The notes beneath the pieces are model-generated. The model saw nothing but the letters and a program-made list of their open reading frames with translations, was not told where the DNA came from and did no database searches. Shown here piece by piece: positions 1 to 12,042 of a stretch of DNA of 64,000 nt. Origin of the DNA: Mauremys mutica (taxonomy: Eukaryota; Chordata; Testudines; Geoemydidae); assembly GCF_020497125.1 (NCBI RefSeq), contig NC_059079.1, positions 13,411,553 through 13,475,552 of the forward strand. The letters run 5' to 3'. Numbering within the stretch: position 1 is the stretch's first letter; the number at the start of each line of letters is the position of its first letter. Both the position numbers and the translations under genes were made by a program.

Positions 1-1491
1 AACATAGAAGAAGAATTATAGCTTCATCCTGAAGAGACTTGGGCCTTGAGACTTGAGACTAATGCACATGGAGATGGGAATTATCCCTGTCTGCAACACC
101 CCCTCTTTCCATCTGTGACCTTGAGTCTTAAATGGGGCATTTGTGAGGTGCACCTGAGACAGAGGCAGTAAGCAAAATGGGTTCTTCTTGATTCTTCAAG
201 GTTTGTGTGGTTTCTTTGCCAGAAAAATATTGCTTGTAGATTCACTGACATCAATGCTTTGCATGTTTTTTGTAAGATCCTGTGTTGTCTTTACTAGCCT
301 TCTCAAATCTTCCTTTTCACTCCTTCCACATTTGATTTGCTAATGTTTCTTCTCTCTCACAAGTATTTTTCAGTTCTTAAAGCCTGGTTTTAAGTACAAG
401 CTTCCTTTGCCACTTAAGTTTACATATATTACATTGTTTATAGCAGACATTTCTTCTTTAGCTTAACTTACAGCACAGCTCTAGGGGTGGTCCCTTTCTT
501 AGGTTTAAATCACCTTTTAATCTCCTGTCAAACATGGATTCAGTGCCACTTTCCATTCATTGTTATGTGGGCAGTCTGATTTGTATTTCAGCTATTTGCT
601 GAGGTCCCATTTAAGCTGCACAGATTTCTCTGAGATCTAATAAGAGACAACCCTCCACTCCAAAACTCGTAAAACCTCTTGCCACACATCTCATGATATC
701 AGAAAGGGGCCAATCTAAGCATCAGTATTTGGTGCTTTAGATCCAGTCTACTTATCTAACCTGCTGCTTCCGTTTGCCACCAGGAGACCCCAGGACAAGG
801 CAGTCACTGTGTGATTCATTCTGCTTGGGGAGCTTCAAGAGAACACTGCAGACATGTCCTCACAGAAGCTCTTATATCTGTGTGGTGTATCCCTTTCAAT
901 GCCTGTATTGCGGTGGTGTGGGGAACCTACGAAGAAGGGGAAAAGGTTATCTTCATGTGATGTTTCCATTGAATGTGTGCTTTTGGCTACCATCAAAAGA
1001 AACGTCTCTTTATCTTTTTTGTTGCTTTGTCTTGGAAAGACTAAAAAAAAAAATCAGAGAAGGTCTATGTTGTTAGTGAAAGCACATTTTTTGGTTTCTT
1101 TTCCATATGCTTGTGGGGTTTTTTTTCTTGGGTTCTTTTAGCCAGTATAGTATAGTAAAGCTCTAATGGCTGTAAAGGTGGGAGCACCTTACCCACATTT
1201 CACTTGTAAGAGAACTCAACACTTGATACAATGCCCACTGACGTCATTGGAAAAATTCCCATTGACTTCAACGGACCTTGGATAAGGTCCTTACCACACA
1301 CACTAAAAAGTCCAAATCTTTTATCGTGTTCCCAGAGCTCAGGCACTAGTGTTTCCAGGACCTGGAAGAACATTCTCAGGCAATTTCTGGTGGGTACTTT
1401 CAGGCACCCATCTTTTAAATTGGATTTGGTATATATTTATTGCAGGTATCCAACCATGGATAACACGTGTTTCACCTTTCTAAGTCTCATT
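1..1491. other. No recognised gene or repeat
   Basis: AT-rich DNA with several chance open frames of about 100 codons. The frames are overlapping, low in complexity and show no domain or splice-flanked exon pattern. The only structure I see is near 1234-1280, where CCACTGACGTCATTGG and a degraded CCATTGACTTCAACGG lie side by side. That resembles the palindromic relics found elsewhere in this window. Confidence 0.5.
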
Positions 1492-1762
1492 GGGTATGTC
1501 TACACTGTAATTAGACACCCCTGGCTGGCCTATGCCAGCTGGCTTGGGCTAAGGGGATCTTTAATTGTGGTGTAGACATTTGGGCTTGGACTGGAGCCTG
1601 GGATCTAGGACCCTGTGAGGTGGGAGGGTCTCAAAGCTCGGGCTGCAGCCCAAGCCTGAATGTCTACACTACAATTAAGGAGTCCCTGAGCCCAAGCCAT
1701 GCAAGCTTGAGTCAGCTGGCATAGGCCAGCCGTGGGTCTTTAGTTGCAGTGTAGACATACCC
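1492..1762. mobile_element. Palindromic non-autonomous DNA transposon (MITE) with nested inverted repeats
   Basis: The element starts GGGTATGTCTACACTG and ends CAGTGTAGACATACCC, an exact 16-bp terminal inverted repeat. Two further internal copies of the same motif occur, near 1567-1575 (gtgtagaca) and near 1661-1675 (tgtctacactacaatta), so each half of the palindrome is itself an inverted repeat. The middle is G/C-rich (ggtgggagggtc). The same arrangement recurs at 33209-33481 and, in part, at 55436-55650. No coding capacity. The superfamily is unproven because no clear target duplication flanks it; a 3-bp ATT is the best I see. Confidence 0.85.
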
Positions 1763-3690
1763 ATTGAAGAGGATATAGCAAGTTCAACCTGTCACAATAT
1801 ATAACTCACACTCACAAAAGGGTAAACAAGAAAAGCCTTTTGCAATTCTTGCTAGCAAGGACAGAACTGCATTGGATAACCAGCTTTCTCTGTACCAGAC
1901 AAGATGGCTGCACCATGCTGACAGGACCCAACAAGCCAAAATATGTTGCATAACCTGGCCCAGGTAAATTCTACTGCAGTTTAACAGCTATATGTTGTGG
2001 CAGTTTTGCAGTAGTTATAGGAATATCTAAATCTAAGCAGGGTGCCTTATTCAATATTAAAAGTGAACTAACTCCTTGTCTGACAACGTTGCAGTGATGT
2101 TCTAACTCCTTTACGGTACTCTTCTTGCCATTTCTGGGCAGCATGCACGCTTCTTCCCGGGTATTATTCAGTTATCTTCATGGCTGTAATTATAGAGGAA
2201 GGAATGCCTCTGAAGGCTGGTGAAGACCACCTGTTTCACCGAACAGTTGTAATGCTGACCTACTTCAAAAGACCCCCAGTCACTAGACTACAAGTTAATT
2301 TTTTTTAAAAGAGGCTATTTGTTGGTGGTAATTAAAAAAATTCACACCTCTACCAGAAGCAAAGACTACTTACTTTTCCTTTCAGTCCCATTCAGTTAAA
2401 CTCAAAGTGCCCTGTTTAACTCTTTTTCCTCTGGAACTTTTAAACATTTATAAGAGAAAGAGACAAAAGATGTTTCTTGAGCACTATAATTATATTCTGT
2501 ATACTTTTGGAACTGTTAGCTATACCGGTATATTATAAAATAATGCTTAGTCTCAAAGCTCGTTACCGTTGAAAAAAGGCATTTTCTGCACAGACAAAGG
2601 ACGAGTGCTCTGTTAAATTTCTGTTGCCTACTTGTGATATAATACTGTGAATATTTCACTTCCTGGACATCTATGGCCTAAATCTCAATTGTGTGAATGT
2701 TATAGCACCATCAAGAGGCCTTTAAGTGGAAGTAAGTTACATTTCAAGCCCAAAAGGTGTGAAGGAGGCTTGTTGCACATGAGAATTAGATCTCTATTGT
2801 TGTATATAATAAGAACTCAGATGGAATGATTATCTGCCAATAATTTAACAGAAAATGTTGATTTGTCTATGAAAAGCAGTGTTAATGTTACATCCAGTTG
2901 TCAAGACATCATACATTTTCCTTTTTCTATACTCCACATGCCACGCAGCTCCTGGTGAAGTCAATGGGAGCAATGACTGTTCAGCACCTCCGAAAAGCCA
3001 GGCCTCTGGGTTTTCCGTGTAAGCAAAGAATGACAGATGCTTCTCCTTTTTTTGTTAGATAAAGTTTGCAATTCCTTATCCCTAATTCCTTCAGTGTGCC
3101 TTTCCCTCAAAAATGCAGTTCTTACTGCAGCTTCTTCTTTGGTCTCTATTCGAAGCCAAGTTTCCATAATTCTGTCTCTCCCCACCCCCCACCCTTCCCC
3201 ATGCTCAGTCTGGTTTGAATTAATCCTATGCCTGTCCCTTTTAGATGGTTTTGTGAATTCTCTCTTGTAATTCTGGGAGTGTTCTGCTTTCCAAATCACT
3301 CTGAATGATAGTCAGGTTTAGCAGAATTGACTTGGAGGCCAGCAAAACACTCTGTAAGGTTAGAGGTTTTGTATCTTCTTCTATAGTTTCTAGTATTGTA
3401 CTTTTCCACTGAGCAGTATAGGTCCCAGTCTTGCAGTCATGACTAAACTCTTGATAGAAATGATTGGTAGTTTTGCTTGATTATGGGCCAACGACTACTA
3501 GATGGGAACTAGGATCATTTTGATTAAATGTTTTTAGAGTGTTTTAGAATCCAGTTGTCTAATTTCATTACTAGAGATGGAATGATGTTGAAAATGCCAA
3601 GAGAAAAATTTGCAGTGCTGTGAGTGTGGATGAGTCAGTGAATGTCCAAACAAAAACGATGAGTGCTTGATGCTCCATCTAATATCCAAA
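1763..3690. other. No recognised gene or repeat
   Basis: AT-rich sequence with no frame showing a known domain. A short gaagtcaatgggag motif at about 2957-2970 belongs to the dispersed CCATTGACTTCAATGG class. A C-rich/A-T simple patch lies near 3180-3200. Nothing else is supported. Confidence 0.45.
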
Positions 3691-4070
3691 TAATAGCAGG
3701 TCAAACTATGAAATTAGCAGTTGGAGGAATGTGAACGCATCGAAGGAAATACCTCTTCCGTCACCTTATAATCAGACTGTGGAACTCATTGCCACAGGAG
3801 GTCATTCTGAGAAATAGTATGGACCAACTTTTGCAATCTTTATTCAGGAAAAGCTTCCATTTCTATAAGTAAATACTGCAGGATTTGACTCTGTGACTGA
3901 AATTAAGGTGGGGCTGGATGATTGTATGGCCTCTAATAACATTTTGTAGATATACATGCTAACATAAGGATGCTCATATGCTTTGTTTCTGAGACAAGGT
4001 GGCTGTCTATGAGGTCAGGAAGAAATATTTTCTCTTGAAGCATTCCACATCAGGCTAGATGCATTGAAAA
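3690..4070 (+). mobile_element. Old CR1/L3-like LINE 3' fragment
   Basis: The stretch with tggaactcattgccacaggaggtc resembles the C-terminal ORF2 and 3' UTR region of ancient CR1/L3 LINEs, where codons for W-N-x-L-P precede the stop. It is heavily mutated, without an open frame, and its limits are approximate. Confidence 0.5.
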
Positions 4071-5590
4071 TGACTGATGGTCACCATGTCCTGAAGCACC
4101 AAGTATTGTCCCCTCCTGGAGTCACTGGTGGATTAAATCTAAATGGGGTCCTGAATCCAATCCACCTGACAGGCTTCCATCACAACAAATCAAAGTTCCC
4201 TGTCCCCCACAAAAGCACTTCTCACTCCTGTTCATGTTCCATCTGATCCTAATGAAAACCTCATTTTCTAGCTTTAAAGGGTATTAATTAATGACTAGTA
4301 GACAAGCCTTTCAGTCTCTGAGGCAGACACCAGCTGTCTCTCAGAACGTGGGTCTGTCCAGGCATGACTTCTTCATGGGTCAAAGTGTCTCCTAATCCAA
4401 AACTCAGATTTGTGACTCAATAGATACTACCCTCATCCATCACTCATTGGAGGTAAATGTCTGATGAACCAGTGAACTCACTTGATGACTCCGTATGTAG
4501 TGAAATCAGCAGGATTTATGCTAGATTCTGCACATTGCATTTCACAAGCTTCAGCATATAGATACAGATTTTCAAATATGCACAGCCAGTAAACATGGTC
4601 CATGCTTCTTCACTCACACTTATAAGTTATATATGTTCCCACAACATGCCTCATTTTGACTTATAGGACAAAATGGAATTGGTCATTTTATTTTTTTCAT
4701 TCACTTTATTCCCCTGGATATAACTTAGTCCAGACTATGGGTTGGGAATTATACATAGCTAAAGTTTACCCATGTATGTTCTCATTTTATATAGGAATGG
4801 CTATCTGTACAATAATTGAGTAGAAATGGGAATCATCTTCTCTTACTCCAGATTCATAAATGAAACATCATCCTACAGCTCATTAGATGTAATTGCATCT
4901 GAAACATTGATGGGGCTGAAGAGAAGAGTTTAACAAATGAAGATGATCATCAGGATTTTGCAACAGAAATGACCCAGGATTCACTTCTGATTTCAAGTTG
5001 TTTGCAGCTGTCACAAAGCTGGGCTGTAAGGTTCAGAGTAATTACCTGTACAACCCCATTCACACACCACTGCGGACGCATCAAAGGCAAAGGACTTGCC
5101 AAACAATCGGGTACTGACACCTTTCTATTGACTGAAAATCAACTCACACACACGCATTATTCCACATCAGTTCAGTTGTATCTTGGGCTCATTATATTGG
5201 CTCAGGATCTGCTTTTTTCCAGACTTGCCACAAAAGTAACTTGTGTGCCGCTAAAGCTGTCTCTGTGGAGAAGTGCCACATCACAATCGGGCAGGTCACA
5301 TGGAGTGAGTGTCCATAAGGATGTAAGAATCTGGGCAAATGAGCAGCAATTATACATTTTAGCACAGAATTTATTCCAAATTACGAATAGCTAAAGTAAG
5401 CCCTAAAAGTGTACCCCTACATTTTAAACACACTATAAATGTTCAGAAAAGTTCACAAAACCATAAAAGGCAACAAAAAGTGTTTTAGTAAGTCAAATAT
5501 TTTACATTTCTCTTGTGTCCTGAAAAAGAAAATCACTTTAAAGAAATCTCACACTCGCAGTCCCACTGACTGACTCTCTTTATAGCAGTG
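4071..5590. other. No recognised gene or repeat
   Basis: A 141-codon open frame at 4969-5394 (+) has no recognisable domain, no homologous motif known to me and a composition like its surroundings, so I regard it as chance. The rest is AT-rich with no supported feature. Confidence 0.4.
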
Positions 5591-5601
5591 TTTCCCTTTT
5601 A

Positions 5602-5645
5602 ACTGGATGAACTTTCCCTCTCTCTCTCATTCTCTCTCTCTGTCT
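5602..5645. repeat. (TC)n microsatellite, impure
   Basis: Tract of tctctctc units broken by single substitutions, immediately before the candidate inverted-repeat relic at 5655-5772. Confidence 0.8.
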
Positions 5646-5654
5646 AGACTCCAG

Positions 5655-5772
5655 GGAGAGATATCAGCATGCATCATGGGAGATGTAATTCAGCTGCAGA
5701 GAATAGTCCATGGGAGAGAATGGGGGAATGAGGGACCCAGAATTACAACTCCCAAGAGGCACCTTGGTGGCT
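5655..5772. mobile_element. Candidate DNA-transposon relic with catgggagatgtaatt ends
   Basis: gcatcatgggagatgtaatt near the left end and aattacaactcccaagaggc near the right end are approximate inverted repeats about 50 bp apart. A related motif (aactacacctcccatcctg) appears alone near 34081-34100. The pattern is that of an old MITE, but the copy is short and worn. Confidence 0.4.
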
Positions 5773-6044
5773 CAGGTGACTTCATAGATTACTGTTGACC
5801 TGACTTTAAACGAAAACCATTTTAATTATCAGACAAAATCTAATATCCAAGTAGTGAAATGTCCCAGGGGATGTGTCATTTTTTTATTAGGCTCTACTTA
5901 TTTCTAACTGGAATACTCACATGGCTTCATCCTTTCAGGGTTTTTGATGGTTGTGTTGACACAATATCATTTTTCGGGTTATGTTTATAGCTTGTTTTTG
6001 TATTTCTTGTGGAATTATAACATCAAGGGCAAATGAAGAACAAT

Positions 6045-6237
6045 GCTAATGGGAGAAAGAATGTAGGCTCTTTTAAATCAAGAGTGGATGTCTTTCTAAA
6101 ATACATGCTGTAGCACAAACAGAAGTTGTGGTCTGGATGCAAGAATTAGTTGTTGAAATTCTGTGGCCTGTGTTATGTAGGAGGTCCAATCTTAATGGTC
6201 CCTTCTGACCTTAAAATCAATGAATCTACGTATCTCA
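6045..6237 (+). mobile_element. CR1 LINE 3'-end fragment
   Basis: The block ttctgtggcctgtgttatg, followed by gtccaatcttaatggtccc, ttctgacctt and the terminal aatcaatgaatctacg, matches the 3' end of the same CR1 type seen at 10080-10166 and 32600-32680. It is 5' truncated, about 190 bp, and has no coding frame left. Confidence 0.75.
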
Positions 6238-9066
6238 TGAAACTAAAGCCTCTCTTTTTGTATTGTAAATTGAAGCCAAACATCAGTTGCCAATTTCTAG
6301 ATGGAGTACTCTCTCCTTGCCAATATGGTTTATGAAACTTACCTCCCACGAACATCATTATGGGTCTAATCCAAAACTCACTTGAAGTCAATGGGACTCT
6401 TTCCATTGCCTTTTAATGGTCTCTGGATCAGGCCTTGTATATACAAAGACCCTGCTGAAAGGGTTTCAAGCCTGGGGCTTCTGCTTAATATATTGAACAC
6501 GACGGAGGTTTTCAATAATTGTTAGAATGGTAAAGAACAGAGAAAAAAATTGTAATACACCAAAACAATTGCTCTTGACCGATAATCTGTGTTTGATTAT
6601 GGAGTTTTGTATGTTTTTTTGAAAACCAAATCTTTTTTTTTTCTTCAGAGACAACCATATAAAACATATTTCATGTCCCCCTGAGCATAGCTCTCATTAC
6701 TTTTGTGCTCATTTTTGGTCACAAACTCAGTGGGAAGCAGCATAAACAAAGTTGTAACATTCAAATATAAAAGAAAGGGTTGCTAAGCAAATGGTGCCAA
6801 TGTGGGTAAGTCTCTCGTAAATATCGGGTCTAGACAAAATGACTTAAATACAGAAGCCAGCCCTGTTTCCTTAGGAAATCCAAATGTAGATAACATTACT
6901 AGAACTCAGAAAAAGAAGAAAAAAAGCAAAAGCATTCTTGTTAGATTTGGATAGTGGTTAATAGTGATATTTTTCACTCAGCTGGAGTTAATGGAGTCTT
7001 CAGCCTCATAGATTAGTAGCATCCAACATTTGAGTTGACAAGCTGTGCTTTGCCTTTGCTAATTTTTAGAAAATTTTGAAGACCTCAGTGTCCCTACACC
7101 TTCTGCAATCTTAAATCAAGCTGAATCTCCATGGGGCTTCACACCATTCAGTGCAAAAGGTTAAACGTGAAATACCCTTTTATCATTCAGAGAGCTTAGG
7201 CTAGGTTCCTTGGCACAAAGGAGCTGGATTCTGGTCATACCTTTCAAACTGAAAGTTCCCCAGCAAGAGGAGCTCTCCTCTAGTGTAAAGCTGGCAGAGG
7301 TGACTCCTGCCTATTCATCTCCCATCCCCTGGCCAAAAGGAATGTCAGGGGGTCTTTGAAGAAGACAGGGGCCAGGCGCCTGTTGTTATCACCTGGCACA
7401 GCGTCCCTAAGGCCAGTGTCAACTAACCCCTAGAATCAAGGAACCAAACTGACTCCCTGACACCCCTCTCCATTCCTTTCCATGCTCTTGAGCTGAGTGG
7501 ATCCCAGAACCAGGAGAGATCTGCCCCAGTGTATTTAGTAAAGGGAAAGTGTCTCCTGTCATTTTGCAAATGGGATTCATTGCTTAGCAGAAAGCCAGCT
7601 GCTGGAAATGTTGGTGGGATATGCTTAGTGTCTGAGAGTTATCGTGCTGGATAGTTTAAACAGAGGGACAGTTTAGATAATCTTGTAATATTATTCATTG
7701 GAGCCTTCAAAACGATCTTCAACATAAAGGATGGATACAGCACACCAGTTAGGCATAGTAAGCGAGTGGAAGTGCATTTTCTGTGTATTATTGATTTGCT
7801 GGGGTGAAATAACAAATTATCAACTTCAGCTGGCCGTTATTTCCCAGGAAATGGTTTGTGCCACTCTCAGTTTTGCTATTATAAGCAAAGGGGTAGATTT
7901 TCCAGTATACTACAACTGCTTTGCACTACTCTGGTGATGCAAAGCATCTATTAACCCGGATTCACTGACCCCACATATTTAAAAAAGAAATGTTTTACTA
8001 TCCCATCTCCATTCTTCGGTGGTTTCTTTGTTGGATTTTGTATGCATGCTATGCCTGATATTTACATCCAATTGTGCATTTGCCTCCTGTGCCGGCCAAT
8101 CTGATGGCACCGATACTTTCTCAGATTATAATTTGTCTTGGAGTATTGCGTGCCAGCTTCTGCATACAGTAAACTCTAGATGGGAAAATCTGAGGCTAAT
8201 TTCTAAAATACAATAACAATGTTTCCCCAAACCAAAATAACATTTAAAAGAGAAAACAAAAAAGGTTATTCATGGGAAATAGAATGCAGAACTCTGTCAG
8301 TTGACTAAACAGGTTATATTTGGTGGCGTAAAGGAAACAAGCACCACGAAAAGAAAATCTGCATGATTCCTGTGGTTAATTAGATCTCCCACGGCTCTTT
8401 GTTCCCAGAGCATCATCTCTCCTTCAGTTTACTTCCAAAGACGCATTCTGTTCTCTGTCTCTCTCTCTGCCAAAGGGCTCCGGAGATATTTTTGTTCCTA
8501 GTTAAGAAAGTGTTAACATGGCTAATTTTCAGCTTCTGCCTCCTTCAGTCTTCATGTCCAGGAACAGTCTAGTTACACACAAAGAACAAGGAGCTGGCTA
8601 CACAAGGAGCACCCTTCCCTACCCCACCCATCTATGCTGGGATTGGGTACCAAACCTCTGAAGCCAAGACTACACAAGGTTACTGCTACTAGCACAAGCC
8701 TCTCCAAAGTGGGCTGGGGCCATGGCCTTGGTCCCTGCTTCCACAGGAGCTAGCTTTTTGGACTGGCTGCAGAAGAGCCATCACACTGCACTCTCCATAC
8801 TTTCCCCAGAACCTTGGGACACAAAACCCCAATGAGGCTGGGGCACCTTCGTAGCACCCATAACGCAGGGCTGTGCCTTAAGCCACAGTCGAGCTCTGGA
8901 GTGGTTGAAGTCGCTCAATTTGATCTCTATGTTTAATCCTGTCAAAAGTCTCTTTTCTCTGGGGTTTCCTTTGTTTACCAGCAGCTCCGGCAACTTTTAT
9001 GAATGTTGGGGGTGAAGCTCATGACCCATCTGAATGGGAGGGATGGGCTCAGGGTGAGCTTTGCCT
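6238..9066. other. No recognised gene; a palindromic relic at 6362-6437
   Basis: At 6384-6437 there is gaagtcaatgggac, then a degraded second arm and ggatcaggcc, a worn copy of the palindromic class centred on CCATTGACTTCAATGG. The remaining 2.6 kb contains only short chance frames. No exon, RNA gene or mobile element could be supported. Confidence 0.45.
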
Positions 9067-9219
9067 ATTAAAGTACTCCACTTAGGGTGGAACAATCTCT
9101 TGCAAACGTACAAAATGAGAAATGACTGCCTAGGAAGCAGTACTGTGGAAAGGGATCTGGGCGTCATAGTGGACCACAAGCTAAATATGAGTCAACAGTG
9201 TAATGCTATTGCAAAAAGG

Positions 9220-9224
9220 GATGT
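9220..9224. repeat. Target-site duplication, left copy (GATGT)
   Basis: GATGT here and at 10708-10712 flank the LTR exactly. Removing the LTR and one copy rejoins the CR1 reading, which confirms both boundaries. Confidence 0.9.
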
Positions 9225-9655
9225 TGTGATGTTATTGACATAATCTTGGACCGTATAGATCATTGTTGCAACCAAGGTCCTGTAGTGGCACCAAATCTGG
9301 TATAAAGGGGGTCAAATAAGGTGTCTAAGACAAGGTTATGGTTTGCTGGTTATGATTATGCTGTCAGTGTGCATGTATCATTTTTGTATTTAAAGTTGTA
9401 AGTATTGGCTCTATACTGCCTGTATTTCAAACTTATGCTGTGCTTCTGGGTAACACCCCAGACAAGTTGGTGTCAGCTCTGCCCATTAAGGACCATCAGC
9501 TATACAACTGACCCATTGAGAGAAGGCAGACACACCTTGTGACTCAGCAAGGTATTCGGGAACATGCCTATGGACAGAACTCTAAGGTTTTTTCTTGCCA
9601 TGTGCCCAAATGCTTGTCTTTGAAACAAAGAAAGAGAGGCCACATGACAAGAGAC

Positions 9656-9663
9656 TATAAAAG
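9656..9663 (+). promoter_or_regulatory. TATA-like box of the solo LTR
   Basis: TATAAAAG lies about 430 bp into the LTR and about 310 bp before AATAAA once the nested CR1 is discounted, a spacing plausible for a U3 promoter and R region. Activity is unknown. Confidence 0.5.
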
Positions 9664-9779
9664 TCTGCTGCAGCTCCTCCATCTTGTCTTCAGTCCTGCT
9701 TCTTACCTCTGGAGGGACTTTGATACAATTAATTGATCTTTGACTATTAGTGGTAAATATGCCCAATGGTCTGTGATAG

Positions 9780-10166
9780 GATGTTAGATGAGGTGGGATC
9801 TGAGTTACTACACAGAATTCTTTCCTGGGTGTCTGGCTGGTGAGTCTTGCCCACATGCTCAGGGTTTAACTGATCGCCATATTTGGGGTCAGGAAGGAAT
9901 TTTCCTCCAGGGCAGATTGGCAGAGGCCCTGGGGGGGGGGTTGCCTTCCTCTGCAGCGTGGGGCAAGGGTCACTTGCTGGAGGATTCTCTGCACCTTGAA
10001 GTCTTTAAACCATGATTTGAGGACTTAAATAGCTCAGACATAGGTTAGGGGTTTGATACAGGAGTGGGGGAGTGAGATTCTGTGGCCTGCATTGTGCAGG
10101 AGGTCAGACTAGATGATCATAATGGACCCTTCTGACCTTAAAGTATTTTATTCTATGATTCTACAA
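9780..10166 (+). mobile_element. CR1 3' fragment nested in the LTR
   Basis: The block includes gaattctttcctgggtgt, ggtcaggaaggaattttcct, ttctgtggcctgcattgtgc and the terminal ttctatgattctac. The same sequence type appears in reverse at 21058-21372 and forward at 32836-33664. It lies inside the LTR, so it either inserted into it or was carried by this LTR family. Confidence 0.75.
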
Positions 10167-10351
10167 ACAGAAGTTCTACACAAAGGACTGATGACCCATC
10201 CCAGTGGGGGATGTACTCCAGAGACTTGATTTGAACCTGTAGTTTATTCTATCACTGCTACAAGCCTGAACCAAGAACTTTGCCATTACTGTATGTAAAT
10301 GATTCCGTTTAACCAATTCTAGCTCTCATCTATATCTTTTTTCCTTTTATG

Positions 10352-10357
10352 AATAAA
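10352..10357 (+). promoter_or_regulatory. LTR polyadenylation signal AATAAA
   Basis: AATAAA in the sequence gaataaacctttag, downstream of the TATA-like box and 350 bp before the LTR end. Confidence 0.5.
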
Positions 10358-10707
10358 CCTTTAGATATTAGATTCTAAAGGATTGGCAACAGTGTGATTT
10401 GTGGGTAAGATCTGATTGTATATTGACCTGGGTCCGGGGCTTGGTCCTTTGGGATCAAGAGAACCTTTTTTCTTTTACTGGGGTATTGGTTTTCATAACC
10501 ATTCGTCCCCATAACGAGTGGCACTGGTGGTGATACTGGGAAACTGGAGTGTCTAAGGGAATTGCTTGTGTGACTTGTGGTTTGCCAGTGGGGTAAAACC
10601 GAAGTCTTCTCTGTTTGGCCGGCCTTGGCCTGTAACTGCCCTGCTTTAAGCAATTTGTCCTGAACTGGCACTCTCAGTTGGCTCTCACGAGAACCAGCAT
10701 CGTTACA

Positions 10708-10712
10708 GATGT
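10708..10712. repeat. Target-site duplication, right copy (GATGT)
   Basis: Second copy of the 5-bp duplication; CR1 sequence resumes with it. Confidence 0.9.
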
Positions 10713-11297
10713 ATTAGCAGGAGTGTTGTAAGCAAGACACATGAAGTAATTCTTCCACTCAACTCCACTCTAATTAGGCCTCAATTGGACTATTGTGTCC
10801 AGTTCTGGGTGCCACATTTCAGGAAGGAAGTGGAGAAATTGGAGAGAGTCCAGAGAAGAGCAACAAAAATGATTAAAGATCTAGAAATCATGACCTATTG
10901 AGGGAAGATTGAAAAAATTGGGTTTCTTTAGTCTGGAAAAAAGAAGACTGAGAGGGGACATGATAATATTTTTCAAGTTCATAAGAGGTTGTTACAAGGA
11001 GGAGGGAAAAAAAAATTTCTTAACCTCTGAGGATAGGACAAGAAGCAATGGGCTTAAATTGCAGCAAGGGAGATTTAGGTTGGACATTAGGAAAAAATTC
11101 CTAACTGTCAGGGTGATTAAGCACAGGAATAAATTGCCTAGGGAGGTTGTGGAATCTCCACCATTGGAGATTTTTAAGAGCAGATTAGACAAACACCTGT
11201 CAGGGATGGACTAGATAATACTTAGTCCTGCTATGAGTGCAGGGGACTGGACTAGATGACCTCTCGAGGTCCCTTCCAGTTCTATGATTCTATGATC

Positions 11298-11807
11298 ATA
11301 ACCGTGAGTAAGCTGGTGGGTTATCTGACCAGCCCAGGAAAGAACCAGTGCCACAACAAGTCTGTTTTAGAGCCCCTTGCCTCTGGGCACAATTTACTGT
11401 TCAAACACACAAACTCACGTACAACACCAAAGCAAAACAAGTCCCCTGACCAACATGAGCTGCAGTGCCCAGAGGCTTTTCCCTGGCATCGCTCTGCCCT
11501 TAAATTCCATAGGCCAGACAGGGAGCCATTAACTCTTTCCTGGCTGTTTCACCCTGTCACACAATGACAACTAGCAATTAGTGAAGCATTACTCCTCCAA
11601 CCTTTCAGAGTTTGGGTTCATTTCACTTTAAATAAGCAGCCAGAAGTTCAGAGCTGAACTATCCAAAGCTCATTTTTCTATGGAATTTTCTTATGAGATT
11701 TCGAGCACTTCCACTTCTGGCCACAGCTGGAACTATCAAGAGAACAGCCTTTCTTGCTGTATTTTGGCATGTGTGACTGAAAGCTAGCCAGAATTGGAAG
11801 TTAAAAA
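11298..11807. other. No recognised gene or repeat
   Basis: A C-rich stretch (11330-11570) with a 103-codon chance frame ends in ttcaccctgtcacacaatga. It may belong to an unrecognised repeat, but nothing supports a call. Confidence 0.35.
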
Positions 11808-11815
11808 ATCAAAAT

Positions 11816-12034
11816 CAGGGGTTCTCAAATTTTTGTACTGGTGACTCCTTTCACACAGAAAGCCTCTGAGTGCGACCTCCCTTAGGAATTAAACACACTT
11901 TTTAATATATTTAACACCATTATAAATGCTGGATGCAAAGCAGGGTTTGGGGTGGAGGCTGACAGCTCGCAACCCCCCATGTAATAATCTTGTGACCCCC
12001 TGAGGGGTCCCGACCGCCAGTTTGAGAACCCCTG
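11816..12034. mobile_element. hAT-type MITE with perfect 8-bp duplication
   Basis: The 219-bp element begins CAGGGGTTCTCAAATTTT and ends GTTTGAGAACCCCTG. It is flanked by ATCAAAAT at 11808-11815 and 12035-12042, a perfect 8-bp target duplication typical of hAT elements. The CAGNGGTTCTCAAA ends are those of Charlie-like hATs. No coding content. A sister copy is at 61361-61581, with matching internal text such as the aacaccattataaatgctgg region, seen in reverse there. Confidence 0.93.
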
Positions 12035-12042
12035 ATCAAAAT

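Larger units (their letters stand above)
9225..10707 (+). mobile_element. Solo LTR of an endogenous-retrovirus-like element
   Basis: It starts TGTGATGTTATTGAC and ends CATCGTTACA, with canonical TG...CA ends and a 5-bp GATGT duplication. Inside are a TATA-like TATAAAAG at 9656-9663 and AATAAA at 10352-10357, which gives a U3-R-U5 order on the plus strand. No second LTR, primer-binding site or gag/pol/env frame is present, so this is a solo LTR left by recombination between two LTRs. The 1483-bp length is inflated by a CR1 3' fragment at about 9780-10166; the LTR proper is about 1.1 kb. The retroviral class cannot be told from a solo LTR. Confidence 0.85.
9067..11297 (+). mobile_element. CR1 LINE, 5' truncated, split by an LTR insertion
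   Basis: The left piece (9067-9224) encodes the LHLGxNxLxTYKM / [20 protein letters not shown] region of CR1 ORF2. The right piece (10708-11297) resumes exactly with gatgtattagcaggag and carries the ORF2 C-terminus and 3' UTR, ending in ttctatgattctatga. The right piece keeps a 101-codon frame (10909-11214) containing DIRKKFLTVRV and [18 protein letters not shown], but the gene is broken upstream by a stop (tgagggaag near 10900) and by the insertion. About 750 bp of CR1 remains once the insertion is removed. Confidence 0.92.

Noticed and set aside
774..1141. Two overlapping plus-strand frames of about 100 codons
   Set aside because: Different frames over the same low-complexity DNA, no domain, no sensible splice context.
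4969..5394. 141-codon plus-strand frame
   Set aside because: No recognisable domain, ordinary composition, and no flanking exon signals I could defend.
9225..10707. Full-length provirus
   Set aside because: Only one LTR is present and no retroviral coding region lies between 9225 and 10707.
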